From contig JAJEAN010000002.1 of the NCBI GenBank assembly GCA_022822725.1, positions 124,001-188,000 of the forward strand: DNA of 64,000 nucleotides, given 5' to 3'. Below the pieces are notes generated by a model. The model was not told the origin of the DNA. It ran no database searches and was given only the letters and a program-made list of their open reading frames with translations. Made by a program: the position numbers and the translations under genes. Within the stretch, counting starts at the first letter, position 1. Each line of letters starts with the position of its first letter. Below are positions 8,423-17,981 of this stretch, one piece after another. Source of the DNA: Candidatus Latescibacterota bacterium (GTDB lineage: Bacteria > JAAXHH01).

Positions 8423-9667
8423 CTAGCTGGTCTTGCCGAGTGTTTCTTTCAGCACGTTGAGGAAGACTTCCGTTTCCCGCTCGTCGCCGGAGGACACGCG
8501 GATCCACGTGGGCATCTGCTCCCTGCGCCGGTTCGTCACCATGACGCCCTTCCGGAACATCTCCCGCATGATGTTCATCGACGGCTTGCCCAGGTCGACC
8601 ATCATGAAATTGCTTTCGGACGGGATGTACTCCAGCCCCATCTTCGTGAATTCGTCTTCCAGCCGGTCCCTGAAATGCTGGACGACCGCCCTGGAGCGGT
8701 CATAGTGGTTCCGGTCCTTCAATGACGCCTCGCCCGCGACCATGGCCAGGGCGTTGGCGCTGCCCGTCCTGTAGAACCGCAGCTTCTCCTGGATGGACTG
8801 GCTGCAGATCCCGTAACCGAGGCGCATGGCCGGCATTCCGAAGACCTTGGAAAAGGTACGGGTGACGATCACGTTTTCGTATTTGGTGGTCAGCGAAGCC
8901 GCGGTCCGGTACTGCGGATCCCGGACGAAATGAATGTAGGCCTCGTCGATGACCACGAGCACGTCCTCGGGCACGGCGGCGACGAACTTCTCCGTCTCCT
9001 CGAAGGAGAGCAAGGTGCCGGTCGGGTTGTTCGGATTGGTGATGACCACCACGGACGTCTTCGGCGTGATCGCCGCGAGCATGGCGTCCAGGTCGTGCCG
9101 GTAGTCCTTCATGGGCGTGCGGATGATGTTTACGTCGAGGCCGGCTTCCTGGTAGTTCTCGGCATCGCCCGAAATGTCGCCGTAGCCCATATCGGCCTCG
9201 ATGACCTCGGTGCCGCCCTTGCTCAGATAGGTCAGCGCGATCTGGGAAAGGAGCGCGCCGGATCCCGCCGTAATGTAGAAAGGAGCCTCCCGCCTGAAAC
9301 GGCCTCCACCGCCCATACCGCCGAACCTGGGAGGGGGCGGCAGCTCCAGACCGTCGAACTCGGCCAGCGCGCCGTAGATGTCGCCTCCGCCGAAGGAATA
9401 GCGGTTGATATTGAACATGTGTTCGGCGATGGCCTCCAACGCCCGTGGGGACGGTCCGATGGGGTTCTCGTTCAGCGCCATGCGGACGAGACCCGGCTCG
9501 ACGCCGATCCCGTGGATGTCCTTGGCGGTAAGACCGCCGGAAGCCATGGTCTGGGCCAGGGCCAGGCGATCGGCCAGCGTCAGCGCGGCGCCGGCCGCCA
9601 ATGCGCCCGAGAGAAAACGGCGGCGGGAGAGGCCGGAATCTGCCGTCTCCTTCATACGGTTCAACAT
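8423..9667 (-). CDS. Tat-exported aminotransferase, histidinol-phosphate aminotransferase family
   Basis: 414 aa. The N terminus has a textbook twin-arginine signal, LSRRRFLSGALAAGAALTLA, ending near ALAQ at residue 39. The mature part is a fold-type I PLP enzyme: ALNENPIGPSP, NPNNPTG (211-217), DEAYIHF and K274 in RTFSKVFGMPAMR. Tat export means it would fold with its PLP cofactor in the cytoplasm and act outside. A Pro/Gly-rich insertion (LPPPPRFGGMGGGG) near 110-122 is not usual for the family. Substrate unknown. The gene ends 16 bp before the hydrolase gene starts, so the two may be co-transcribed. Confidence 0.85.
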   Translation of the reverse strand: MLNRMKETADSGLSRRRFLSGALAAGAALTLADRLALAQTMASGGLTAKDIHGIGVEPGLVRMALNENPIGPSPRALEAIAEHMFNINRYSFGGGDIYGALAEFDGLELPPPPRFGGMGGGGRFRREAPFYITAGSGALLSQIALTYLSKGGTEVIEADMGYGDISGDAENYQEAGLDVNIIRTPMKDYRHDLDAMLAAITPKTSVVVITNPNNPTGTLLSFEETEKFVAAVPEDVLVVIDEAYIHFVRDPQYRTAASLTTKYENVIVTRTFSKVFGMPAMRLGYGICSQSIQEKLRFYRTGSANALAMVAGEASLKDRNHYDRSRAVVQHFRDRLEDEFTKMGLEYIPSESNFMMVDLGKPSMNIMREMFRKGVMVTNRRREQMPTWIRVSSGDERETEVFLNVLKETLGKTS

Positions 9668-10017
9668 GGAATAACTCCCTGGTGTGAGTGGACGCGGCCG
9701 CTAAGCGGCGGCGGTCGAAACCGACCCACCGGCACGTACGACCTTCTCATACGTCCCGCATGTACGCGGATGACCCGGTTCGATATCGATTTCGAATATA
9801 CTCGGCAAGGGGTGTCCTGACAACCCTTAAAGTCACGGAACCAGGACACGGTACCGGGTGGATTCGTGTATACATTCTGGATACATTCAATCGACCGGCT
9901 TTCTTCTAACAATATGCCGCGGGCCGGACAGTCGCCCACTTTTCGATTCCTGAAGGACAGGGTCGTAAACGAAGGGATCCGTCCAGTCCGGCGCGGGCCG
10001 ATTACCTTAGATTAACC
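9668..10017. other. Intergenic stretch between divergent genes
   Basis: I see no convincing gene here. The short open frames lack ribosome sites and recognisable motifs. The stretch separates the minus-strand aminotransferase from the plus-strand porin and must contain the aminotransferase promoter, which I could not pick out. Confidence 0.5.
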
Positions 10018-10046
10018 TTGACACGAATATACGACGATCATAAAAT
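10018..10046 (+). promoter_or_regulatory. Sigma-70-type promoter for the porin gene
   Basis: TTGACA at 10018-10023, a 17-bp spacer, then TAAAAT at 10041-10046. The -35 is perfect and the -10 has 5 of 6 consensus bases. It would give a leader of about 105 nt before the porin ATG at 10159. Confidence 0.75.
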
Positions 10047-10158
10047 GGCTTGGTCAGGAACCGACATTGTCAAATTGGATCGTTACCAGTGTATGTTGAC
10101 CAGGCCGGCCCGTAGCGCGGGGAACCGGCTGGGACCAGTACACCGGGGAAATCGACCC

Positions 10159-11298
10159 ATGCGGACCAGATACATCCTGTTGTGTGCCAGTACGATTGCC
10201 GTGCTCTTCAGCACCGCTCCCGCGGCCGGCCAGGAAGATGGCCGTTTCTCCTGGGGCGGCATGATCAGGTCGCGGCTTCAGGGCGACTACCAGGACGGCA
10301 GCCGGGCGGTCAATCGTTTCATGTACGGGGCCTTCCTGAATGCCACGCTGCGCGTTTCGGACCGCATCGACGTGACCGGCAAGGTCATGACGGGCAATCC
10401 CAAGGCCATCACCGTGGCCGACTGGATGAGTTACGGCGACCTGTTCGTGCGCGAGACCCCTTATGTATCGTGGATGTACGCGCGCATACGTCCCAATCCT
10501 TCGCTCACGCTGACCGCGGGCAAGTTCCCCCTGCCCTTCTTCCGTCCGACCCAGGTCGTCCTGGACAGCGATCTCTCGCCGGAGGGACTGGCCCAGCAGA
10601 TCACCACGAAGAGCGCTGACGGTTCCACGACCTTCGGCATGAATTTCGGCCAGTTCATGATCAACCAGCTGGCCTCGCCGGTGAAGGACCTCGACCGCAC
10701 CTATTTCCTGGGCGGACAGTTCACGGTCCGTTTCGACCAGCCGGGCAGGTCGCAGACGCTGGCGGCCGCCATTTATACCGTGGGCGGCGCGGATTCCCTC
10801 TTCGCCGCGCAGAACCTGAGGTCTCCCGCGCTGATCGTCGCGGCGAATTCCAACCGGCCGAACAAATACGGGGACGGCTACCTGTCCGAGTTCCGGATGA
10901 TCAACTTCAGCGGCCAGTACACCCAGACCGTGAACGGACGGCCACTGGCGCTGAACGCCGACTACGTATTCAACACCGGGGCCGACGACATGCGGCACGG
11001 CGTCACCGGTTCGTTAATGTACGGCAGCACGGCGAGCGTCGGCGACACCCGCGCCGGTATCCAGGCTTTCCTCATGCAGCAGGACGCCACGCTGGCGCCG
11101 TTCAGCAACATCGACTACACCCAGACCAATACTAAGGGCGCCGCCCTCTTTTTCGGCCACCACCTGATGGAGAAGCTGACGGTCGATATCCACCTGTACA
11201 CCCGCAAGTACGATTCCCCCGAGACCCTCGTTTCTCCCGCGGCCAACAACGCCTGGCGAACGCGGCTTCGCGTGATGTTCATGCTTCGGCTCAACTGA
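10159..11298 (+). CDS. Putative outer-membrane porin
   Basis: 379 aa. Signal peptide MRTRYILLCASTIAVLFSTAPAAG with cleavage near AAG-QE. The mature chain alternates polar and hydrophobic residues with many aromatic turns and ends in an aromatic/hydrophobic strand (LRVMFMLRLN), as expected of a beta-barrel. It resembles the broad 'putative porin' family in length and in the SRLQGDYQDGS-type start. I took the ATG at 10159 because GGGGAA lies 8 bp upstream and a full signal peptide follows directly; the frame extends further upstream without another good start. A TupA-like binding protein follows 55 bp later, so the pore may serve uptake of small anions; this is inference. Confidence 0.75.
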   Translation: MRTRYILLCASTIAVLFSTAPAAGQEDGRFSWGGMIRSRLQGDYQDGSRAVNRFMYGAFLNATLRVSDRIDVTGKVMTGNPKAITVADWMSYGDLFVRETPYVSWMYARIRPNPSLTLTAGKFPLPFFRPTQVVLDSDLSPEGLAQQITTKSADGSTTFGMNFGQFMINQLASPVKDLDRTYFLGGQFTVRFDQPGRSQTLAAAIYTVGGADSLFAAQNLRSPALIVAANSNRPNKYGDGYLSEFRMINFSGQYTQTVNGRPLALNADYVFNTGADDMRHGVTGSLMYGSTASVGDTRAGIQAFLMQQDATLAPFSNIDYTQTNTKGAALFFGHHLMEKLTVDIHLYTRKYDSPETLVSPAANNAWRTRLRVMFMLRLN

Positions 11299-11353
11299 CG
11301 GGACGCCCGCGTAGCACCGCCCGCGAAGTACCGCCCACTGATCGGTCCACAGC

Positions 11354-12199
11354 ATGCGCCTCCGCCAGCTTTCACACCTGCTTCCTATCGCGCTGATCGC
11401 ATCTGTGGCGGCTACCGCATTGGTTTTCGTCACTTCATCTGTCGCCGAAGCCCAGCCCCGCCTGAAACTCGCTACCACCACCAGCACCTACGATTCCGGC
11501 CTGCTGGACATCCTTCTGCCGCCCTTCGAAGAAAAACGGGCGGGCGGGATCCGGGTGGACGTCATCGCCGTGGGCACGGGCAAGGCGCTTAAGCTGGCTG
11601 AGAACGGGGACGTGGACGCGGTACTCGTACACGCGCCGAAACTGGAGGCAGACTTCGTTGCCGCCGGCTTCGGAGTGGATCGGCGGGGCGTCATGTACAA
11701 CGATTTCGTCGTCGTCGGGCCGTCGGCCGACCAGGCCGGGATCGCCGGGACGGAAAAAGTCGCCGATGCCTTCGACACCATCGCGCGCCGGGAAGCGTTG
11801 TTCTTCTCACGGGGCGATCTTTCCGGAACCCACCTGAAGGAACGGGCGATCTGGACCATCGCCGGGATCGAGCCCGCCGGAGACTGGTACGTGGAAGTGG
11901 GCCAGGGCATGGCGGCCACCCTGCGCATGGCGGACGAGAAAAGGGGTTACGTCCTGATCGACCGGGGCACCTACCTGGCGCTGCGGGAAACGGTGAACCT
12001 GCGGGTCCTGGTGGAATACGATCCTCCACTGCACAATCCCTACAGCATCATCGCCGTCAACCCCGCGCGGTGGCCGCACGTCAAGTACGCCCACGCGCGC
12101 GCGCTCATCGACTACGTGACCTCGCCGGAGGCCCAGACCCTCATCGGCGGATACAAGAAATACGGTCAACAGCTGTTCACCCCGTCCGCGGCGGACTGA
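11354..12199 (+). CDS. TupA-like tungstate/oxyanion-binding periplasmic protein
   Basis: 281 aa, signal peptide with cleavage near AEA-Q (residues 31-34). The mature start KLATTTSTYDSGLLD and the central SRGDLSGTHLKE match TupA-type tungstate-binding proteins of ABC transporters (PBP-like domain), where the TTTST and SRGD..GT motifs line the oxyanion site. The permease and ATPase genes (tupB/tupC) are not next to it, so it depends on a transporter encoded elsewhere or acts as a scavenger or sensor. It follows the putative porin on the same strand. Confidence 0.85.
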   Translation: MRLRQLSHLLPIALIASVAATALVFVTSSVAEAQPRLKLATTTSTYDSGLLDILLPPFEEKRAGGIRVDVIAVGTGKALKLAENGDVDAVLVHAPKLEADFVAAGFGVDRRGVMYNDFVVVGPSADQAGIAGTEKVADAFDTIARREALFFSRGDLSGTHLKERAIWTIAGIEPAGDWYVEVGQGMAATLRMADEKRGYVLIDRGTYLALRETVNLRVLVEYDPPLHNPYSIIAVNPARWPHVKYAHARALIDYVTSPEAQTLIGGYKKYGQQLFTPSAAD

Positions 12200-12287
12200 G
12201 CGCGGGTAAAGCAGGCAACGATTCTGACGCGGACCGGACGCGGTCAGCACGGACCGAACGTCCGCGTGTAACTTAGGAGGAATCGAC

Positions 12288-13310
12288 TTGATACGCATCG
12301 GCATCCTGGGCATCGGATTCATGGGCACGACCCATTTCATGGCGATCAGGAACCTGGCCAACGCGGAAGTGGGGGCCATCTGCACCCGGGACGAGCGCAA
12401 GCTGAGCGGCGACTGGCGGCACATCCAGGGCAACTTCGGCGGCGGAGGGGGCGTGCAGGACTTGACCGGCATCCGCACCTGCACTGATATCGACGAGGTG
12501 CTGGGCGACCCGGATATCGACCTGGTCGACGTGTGCCTGCCCACGGCCCTGCACCACGACGTCGTCCTGCGCGCGCTGGACGCCGGCAAGGACGTCATCG
12601 TCGAGAAGCCCATCGCCCTCGGACTGGACGAGGCGGACCGCATGATCGCCCGGGCCGGAGAAGCCGGCCGGACCCTGATGGTCGCCCATGTGCTGAAGTT
12701 CTTCCCCGAATTCGCCTTCCTCAAGGCCGCCATCGACGACGGCCGCTACGGGCGTCTGCTGGGACTGCACCTCAAGCGCGTCATCTCCAAGCCCCTCTGG
12801 GGAGAGGACAACTGGTTCGGAGACTACGAGCGCACGGGCGCGGCCGGTATCGACCTGCACATTCACGACACCGATTACCTGCGCTACCTCTTCGGCATGC
12901 CGGACAGCGTGCACGCCGACGGCATGACGAGTCCGAACGGATACGTGCTCTACCTGAACACGCAGTACGGGTACGACGACCGCGACATCACCGTCTCGTC
13001 CCAGTGCGGGGCGATCAGCTCGGCCGCCTTCGAACACGGCTACGACGCCTATTTCGAGGAAGGCACGCTCTGGTACAACGTGCTTTCAGGCCAGCCGGTC
13101 ACGCTCTACACGCCCGACGGCGGCCGTACCGAACCGGAAATCGACTTTCCCGAGGCCTTCGAGGCCCAGTTGGGATACGTCGTCGACGCCCTGGAAAACG
13201 GCACGGAGCCCGACCTGGTATCGGCCGGCGCGGCCCGCGACGCCCTGCGGATCTGCCACGGAGAAGCCGAATCGGTGAAGACGGGGAAGACCGTGCGGTT
13301 CTCCGACTGA
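12288..13310 (+). CDS. Gfo/Idh/MocA-family oxidoreductase
   Basis: 340 aa. Rossmann motif GILGIGFMGTTH (5-16), then the family signature E106-K107-P108 with the catalytic lysine, and a C-terminal substrate domain with HIHDTDYLRYLFG. Such enzymes use NAD(P) to oxidise or reduce sugars, inositols and related compounds; the substrate is unknown. The start is a TTG at 12288: an AGGAGG at 12275-12280 sits 7 bp upstream, and no in-frame ATG begins early enough to keep the Rossmann strand. The next gene starts 11 bp after the stop, so they form a two-gene unit. Confidence 0.85.
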   Translation: MIRIGILGIGFMGTTHFMAIRNLANAEVGAICTRDERKLSGDWRHIQGNFGGGGGVQDLTGIRTCTDIDEVLGDPDIDLVDVCLPTALHHDVVLRALDAGKDVIVEKPIALGLDEADRMIARAGEAGRTLMVAHVLKFFPEFAFLKAAIDDGRYGRLLGLHLKRVISKPLWGEDNWFGDYERTGAAGIDLHIHDTDYLRYLFGMPDSVHADGMTSPNGYVLYLNTQYGYDDRDITVSSQCGAISSAAFEHGYDAYFEEGTLWYNVLSGQPVTLYTPDGGRTEPEIDFPEAFEAQLGYVVDALENGTEPDLVSAGAARDALRICHGEAESVKTGKTVRFSD

Positions 13311-13321
13311 AAGAACCCGCC

Positions 13322-14629
13322 ATGCCCCAGTTGCATTTCGGCACCGGCCGATCCGTCATCACCCCGCCCACGGGGGTCGAACTCTGTGGATACGGCCCCT
13401 ACCTCGAACGCCGGGCCACCGCTGTGCACCAGGACCTCCATTGCACGGCCCTGGCCCTTTCGGACGGCGACCGCGTCTTCGTATGGGTATCGAACGACCT
13501 GGTGTGGACGGACCGCTCCCTGGTCGACGAGACCCACCGCATCGTCCGCGACCGGCACAGGCTCGACCCGGCCCGCGTGGTCATCACCAACACCCATACC
13601 CATTCCGGCCCGGCCTCCATGAAGACCGTGGCCTGGGGAAAGTGGGACGATGACTACACGTCGGGGTTGCCGGCGTTGTTCGCCGATGCCATAGGACAGG
13701 CGGTGTCGAACCTGGAACCCGGACGTATAGGGTTCGGGAGAACGCCCGTGCCGGAACTCTCGGTCAACCGGGTCGACGAGTGCGGGGAAGCCGACGCGGA
13801 AGCGCTGCTGATGCGGGTCGACGATACCCGCGGCCGGATGCGCGCCGCCGCGATCAATTTCGGCGCCCACCCCGTTACGCTCGGCGCCGACACCCTGATC
13901 TGCGGCGACTATCCGGCCGACGCCATCGGGAAGATGGAAGGGGAAAGGACGGGGTTCCGCGCGCTATTCTTCCAGGGCAGTTGCGGCGATCTCAACTGCC
14001 GGGGGTTCGGCGAAGGCATGGATACGATGAATTCGAACGGCACCCTCCTCCGCGAGCACGCCTTGCCGGCCCTGGACGAAATCGAGACGACCGCCGATGT
14101 GGACCTGGACGGCGATACCTACGAGGTCGCGCTGCCCACGGAAGTCCCGGACCGGGCGGCGCTGTCAGCGGAACTGGCCGACTGCCGCGACCGTCTCGAG
14201 GCCACGGAAAGTGATGCGGATCCCGCAGAACTGCGCAAACTGCGCTTCGAGGTGGACTGGCGCGCACACCGTCTCGGCCTGCTCGACGGCCCCCATCCGC
14301 AGCGGCTGGAATTACGCGTTTCGTGGATGCGCATCAACGATGCCGTGTTCCTCGCCCATCCGCTGGAGTTGTTCCTGACCTACGGTAAGCAAATCCAGTC
14401 GGCCTCTCCTTACCCGCACACCATGATCGTCGGTTACGCCAACGAGACCGTCGGCTACCTGGCGCGGCCGCAGGACTTCGAGCAGGAAGGGTTCGGCTGG
14501 TACGCCGCGGTTTTTGCGCCGCGGATCTGCCGTCATTTGCCGTTCGAACCCGATGCGGGCACCGTGTTCCGGGACCACCTGATCGCCATGCTGCACCGAA
14601 TCAGGCAACGGGAAACGGAATCCGCCTGA
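13322..14629 (+). CDS. Neutral/alkaline ceramidase-like hydrolase
   Basis: 435 aa. It begins LHFGTGRSVITPPTGVELCGYG, which is the start typical of the neutral/alkaline non-lysosomal ceramidase N-terminal domain family. Zn-ligand-type His clusters are visible in NTHTHSGPAS and FGAHPVTLG, and FFQGSCGDLNC follows. No signal peptide is seen and the protein is shorter than true ceramidases (about 650-700 aa), so it is a minimal cytoplasmic member whose real substrate is unknown. The ATG at 13322 gives this domain start. It is coupled to the Gfo/Idh gene, suggesting a sugar or sugar-amide substrate rather than sphingolipid. Confidence 0.75.
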   Translation: MPQLHFGTGRSVITPPTGVELCGYGPYLERRATAVHQDLHCTALALSDGDRVFVWVSNDLVWTDRSLVDETHRIVRDRHRLDPARVVITNTHTHSGPASMKTVAWGKWDDDYTSGLPALFADAIGQAVSNLEPGRIGFGRTPVPELSVNRVDECGEADAEALLMRVDDTRGRMRAAAINFGAHPVTLGADTLICGDYPADAIGKMEGERTGFRALFFQGSCGDLNCRGFGEGMDTMNSNGTLLREHALPALDEIETTADVDLDGDTYEVALPTEVPDRAALSAELADCRDRLEATESDADPAELRKLRFEVDWRAHRLGLLDGPHPQRLELRVSWMRINDAVFLAHPLELFLTYGKQIQSASPYPHTMIVGYANETVGYLARPQDFEQEGFGWYAAVFAPRICRHLPFEPDAGTVFRDHLIAMLHRIRQRETESA

Positions 14630-14657
14630 ATGAGCAATGAAACTTCCATTATTTTGG

Positions 14658-14954
14658 TCATTGCAACTCCTTTGAACTGTTCGATCCAGAGATTCTCATG
14701 TGACCTTCTACCCGGCCCAGCCGGCCGTTCATGTCGTGCATCTCCTCACGTAGCGACTTGATCTCACCGAAGACTGCCATCCGGTCCGCACGCATCTCCT
14801 CACGAAGCGATTTGATCTCACCGAAGATGACTTCCCGGTCCGTGCGCATCTCTTCGCGCAGAGACTTCGTTATCCGTCCCGTTAAGGTCACTATTCCGAG
14901 CAACAAGACCCCCGCCGCGCAGATTACCTGGGTAACAACCATGAATTCCGTCAT
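14658..14954 (-). CDS. Small membrane coiled-coil protein (GRLGRVEG family)
   Basis: 98 aa. One hydrophobic segment (about 7-26: VTQVICAAGVLLLGIVTLTG) is followed by an 18-residue repeat beginning SLREEMR, two full copies plus a partial, predicted as coiled coil, and a conserved tail MHDMNGRLGRVEG. The same tail occurs in the proteins at 27129-27380 and 47952-48305. The repeat is also seen in the DNA (54-bp period). No function is known to me; a membrane-anchored oligomeric rod is the plain reading. Confidence 0.75.
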   Translation of the reverse strand: MTEFMVVTQVICAAGVLLLGIVTLTGRITKSLREEMRTDREVIFGEIKSLREEMRADRMAVFGEIKSLREEMHDMNGRLGRVEGHMRISGSNSSKELQ

Positions 14955-14992
14955 TTGTCTCTACAGCCCCCTTTCCAGCATACGGCGCGTCG

Positions 14993-15020
14993 TTGACAAC
15001 GCTCTATAGTTCACTATCTT
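14993..15020 (+). promoter_or_regulatory. Possible sigma-70 promoter
   Basis: TTGACA at 14993-14998, a 16-bp spacer, and TATCTT at 15015-15020. It points toward the phosphatase gene at 15214, leaving a leader of nearly 190 nt. The -10 has only 4 of 6 consensus bases. The remainder of the gap to 15213 shows no gene. Confidence 0.5.
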
Positions 15021-15213
15021 AAAATCAGCCTGCTGCCGAAACGTCCTGAACGTCCCTGACCCGGCCATGAAGGCGACGGCAAATGCGTCGAACGGGACCC
15101 GGAACCGGCAATAGCGCTAAGCATCCCTGATAAAAGTGTTAGTCATTTGCGTCCGCTGTAACCTCGTAATAAAAAAACTACTGTAACACATTCGACCTCT
15201 GAAAGGGCCGATC

Positions 15214-17001
15214 ATGTCCATATCCGGATCCATCAGGACGGGTTTGATCCTGTCGTTGCTTCTGATCATTACGCCTGCTTCAGCGGCACACACCGGCGAA
15301 CCGGTTCTCCAGGAAGCAGCCGGACCGTCCGCGCAGGCCAACCCGGCCGATCAGATGTCGTCGGAGCCCGCGCCGAACGACCCGCCCGATCAGACCTCAT
15401 CGGCGCCCGCACAGAACGACCCGCCCCGGCTCGCGGTGCTGATCATCATCGACCAGTTCCGCCACGACTACCTGCAGCGGTTCGAGGACCTCTTCGTGGA
15501 GGACGGATTCCGCCGGTTCATGGACCACGGCGCGTGGATGCAGGACGCCCGTTTCACGCATGTGCACGCCTCCACTTCACCGGGCCACAGCGTGGTCACC
15601 TCCGGAACCTACGCCCACAAGACAGGGATGGTCAATAACGCGTGGTACAGCCGGTCCACGGGGGTGTTTCGGCCGTCGCTGGTGGATCCGGAAAGCCACA
15701 TCCTCGGATTGTGGCCCACCGCGACCGGACGCGCCTCCACGCGGGAACTGGTCGGCTCTTCCCTGGCGGATGAACTGCGCATGGCCACGCGGTACCGGGG
15801 CAAGGCCGTCACCGTATCGCTCAAGGACTACAGCGCCATGATCTCCGCCGGGAAACTGGGCGCGCCGTACTGGTTTGAAGCGGGCCTGGGCCGGATCACG
15901 TCGAGCAGCTACTTCATGGACGACCTGCCCGACTGGGTCAAGCGCTTCAACGACCGGAAAATCCCGGACCAGTCCTTCGGCCGCACATGGGACCGCCTGC
16001 TGCCGGAAGAACTGTACCTTGAACGGGCGGGGAAAGACATCCGCGAGGGCGAGGAGGACAACCGGAACAGCGGAATCGTCTTTCCTCATGTGACGAAAGG
16101 CGGCCTGGAGAAACCGGGGCCCCGGTTCTGGAATGCCTTCAAGCACACGCCCTGGTCCACGGACTACCAGCTGGAATTCGCCCGGCAGGCCATCATCGAG
16201 GAGGAGCTGGGACAGGACGACATCCCGGACGTCCTTGTCCTGAGCCTCTCCGCCAATGACTACATCGGTCACGACTTCGGCCCTTTCAGCCAGGAATCCA
16301 TGGACGCCACGCTGCGCACGGACCGGCAGCTCGCGGACTTCTTCGCCTTCCTCGACGAGCGGGTCGGGCGCGACCGCACCCTCCTGGTCCTGACGGCCGA
16401 CCACGGCGCCATGGAACTGCCGGAGCAGTTGGCGCTTCGGGGCCTGGAGGCCGGACGGGCCGGCCCCGAGCCGCTGACGGCCCTGATGGAGGAGGCCCTG
16501 GACGGGCTGTACGGGGAAGACGACTGGGTCCTGCACGTGGCGGAATCGGGCGTGTACCTGAACTGGGAAGCCATCGACAGCCGCGGCCTGAGCCGGGCCG
16601 AGGTGGAAGAGACGGCGGCCGCCGCCGTCGTGACCCATCCGGCCGTATTGCGGGCCTATACGCGCCACCGCATCGAGCGGAAGCTGTTGCCCGAATCAAA
16701 CCTCACGAAGACGGTCTATCACAGCTACCATTCCGAGAACAGCGGCGACATCATGCTCATCGCCACGCCATTCTACCTGCTGCTGGGCGAGTACGGGTCG
16801 ACCACGGTGGGCACTTCCCACGGATGGCCCCACGACTACGATACGCACATACCGATCATGTTCCACGGTCCATGGATCGCGCCCGGCCACTACCGTCACT
16901 CCATCGACGCGGCGGATATCACGCCGACGATCTGCAACCTGCTGCGGATCACCCTGCCGTCGAACCGCGACGGGCGCATACTGGGCGAGATCATCAGGTA
17001 G
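15214..17001 (+). CDS. PafA-type alkaline phosphatase family protein
   Basis: 595 aa, secreted (hydrophobic signal residues 9-24, ending TPASAA). A low-complexity linker with two similar units (SSEPAPNDPPDQ, SSAPAQNDPP) precedes the catalytic domain. Domain landmarks: IIIDQFRHDY with the metal Asp80, HASTSPGH with the nucleophile T121, TADHGAME, and GTSHGWPHDYDTHIP near the C terminus. This is the nucleotide pyrophosphatase/PafA branch of alkaline phosphatases, which release phosphate from monoesters in the periplasm. It may supply phosphate together with the convergently transcribed PPK2 gene just downstream. Confidence 0.85.
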   Translation: MSISGSIRTGLILSLLLIITPASAAHTGEPVLQEAAGPSAQANPADQMSSEPAPNDPPDQTSSAPAQNDPPRLAVLIIIDQFRHDYLQRFEDLFVEDGFRRFMDHGAWMQDARFTHVHASTSPGHSVVTSGTYAHKTGMVNNAWYSRSTGVFRPSLVDPESHILGLWPTATGRASTRELVGSSLADELRMATRYRGKAVTVSLKDYSAMISAGKLGAPYWFEAGLGRITSSSYFMDDLPDWVKRFNDRKIPDQSFGRTWDRLLPEELYLERAGKDIREGEEDNRNSGIVFPHVTKGGLEKPGPRFWNAFKHTPWSTDYQLEFARQAIIEEELGQDDIPDVLVLSLSANDYIGHDFGPFSQESMDATLRTDRQLADFFAFLDERVGRDRTLLVLTADHGAMELPEQLALRGLEAGRAGPEPLTALMEEALDGLYGEDDWVLHVAESGVYLNWEAIDSRGLSRAEVEETAAAAVVTHPAVLRAYTRHRIERKLLPESNLTKTVYHSYHSENSGDIMLIATPFYLLLGEYGSTTVGTSHGWPHDYDTHIPIMFHGPWIAPGHYRHSIDAADITPTICNLLRITLPSNRDGRILGEIIR

Positions 17002-17046
17002 GCGTTCCGGTGACGTGCCGGCGACGCGAGGCGGCGTGCCGGTACT

Positions 17047-17883
17047 TCAGTATACTTCGGGAATGAAACGCTGGTCGTCCATGGGGGGGCGGACGTACCC
17101 GGAGTCGGTGTCCCGGTCGGGCAGTTCGATCCCCGACGTAGAAGGGTCCTTGTCATAGGGGAAGTGGCTGAGCAGGTGGGTGATGCAGTTCAGCCGGGCG
17201 CGGCGCTTGCTGTCCGACGGCACAACGAACCAGGGCGCCTGGTTGCTGTCCGTGTAGTTCATCATGTCATCCTTCGCTTGCGAGTATTCGTCCCATTTCA
17301 TGTAGGACTGCAGGTCCATTTCGCTGAACTTCCAGCTCTTCAGGGGATCCTTGATCCGGCTCCTGAACCTTCGTTCCTGTTCCTTCGCGCTCACCGAGAA
17401 CCAGTATTTGATCAAACGGATGCCGGACCGCACGAGCATGCGCTCGAACTGGGGGCAGGTCCGAAGGAATTCGCGGTATTCCTCCTCTGAGCAGAACCCC
17501 ATTACCCGATCTACGCCCGCGCGGTTGTACCAGCTCCGGTCGAAGAGGACGATTTCGCCCGCCGAAGGCAGATGCGCGACGTACCGCTGGAAATACCACT
17601 GCGACTGTTCCCGTTCTGTCGGCTTGGCCAGTGCGGCCACGCGGCAGACCCGGTGATTGAGCCGGGCCGTTATACGGGCGATGGTGCCGCCCTTGCCAGC
17701 CGCGTCGCGCCCTTCGAAGATGACCACCACTTTCTCGCCCTGGTCGACCACCCATTCCTGGAGCTTGGACAGCTCGACCTGCAGTCGGGCCAGTTCCGCC
17801 TCGTAGGCCTTGCGGCTCAGTTTCTTCTTCTTTTTATTCTTCACGGTGGCCACCGGTTGCATGTCTTTGGTTTTTTTCGCCAC
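17047..17883 (-). CDS. ppk2: Polyphosphate kinase 2
   Basis: 278 aa. After a Lys-rich N terminus comes the PPK2 core: Walker A EGRDAAGKGG, the RITARLNHRVCRV segment, QSQWYFQRYVAHLP, and the Walker-B-type FDRSWYNRAGVDRVMG lid motif. The family transfers phosphate between polyphosphate and nucleotides, generally NDP to NTP. The start is a GTG at 17883 because GGAGGA lies 5 bp upstream; the frame is open further upstream but those codons look like shadow sequence. It converges with the phosphatase gene and lies 98 bp downstream of the saccharopine-dehydrogenase-like gene. Confidence 0.9.
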   Translation of the reverse strand: MAKKTKDMQPVATVKNKKKKKLSRKAYEAELARLQVELSKLQEWVVDQGEKVVVIFEGRDAAGKGGTIARITARLNHRVCRVAALAKPTEREQSQWYFQRYVAHLPSAGEIVLFDRSWYNRAGVDRVMGFCSEEEYREFLRTCPQFERMLVRSGIRLIKYWFSVSAKEQERRFRSRIKDPLKSWKFSEMDLQSYMKWDEYSQAKDDMMNYTDSNQAPWFVVPSDSKRRARLNCITHLLSHFPYDKDPSTSGIELPDRDTDSGYVRPPMDDQRFIPEVY

Positions 17884-17981
17884 AGTTCCTCCCGCCGCGA
17901 ACACGGCCGCGGCCGCCTCAGGCTCCGGCCGGCTCAGGCTCCGCTTACCCTGAACCGCACGCCCATTGTTTCGCGGCCACC

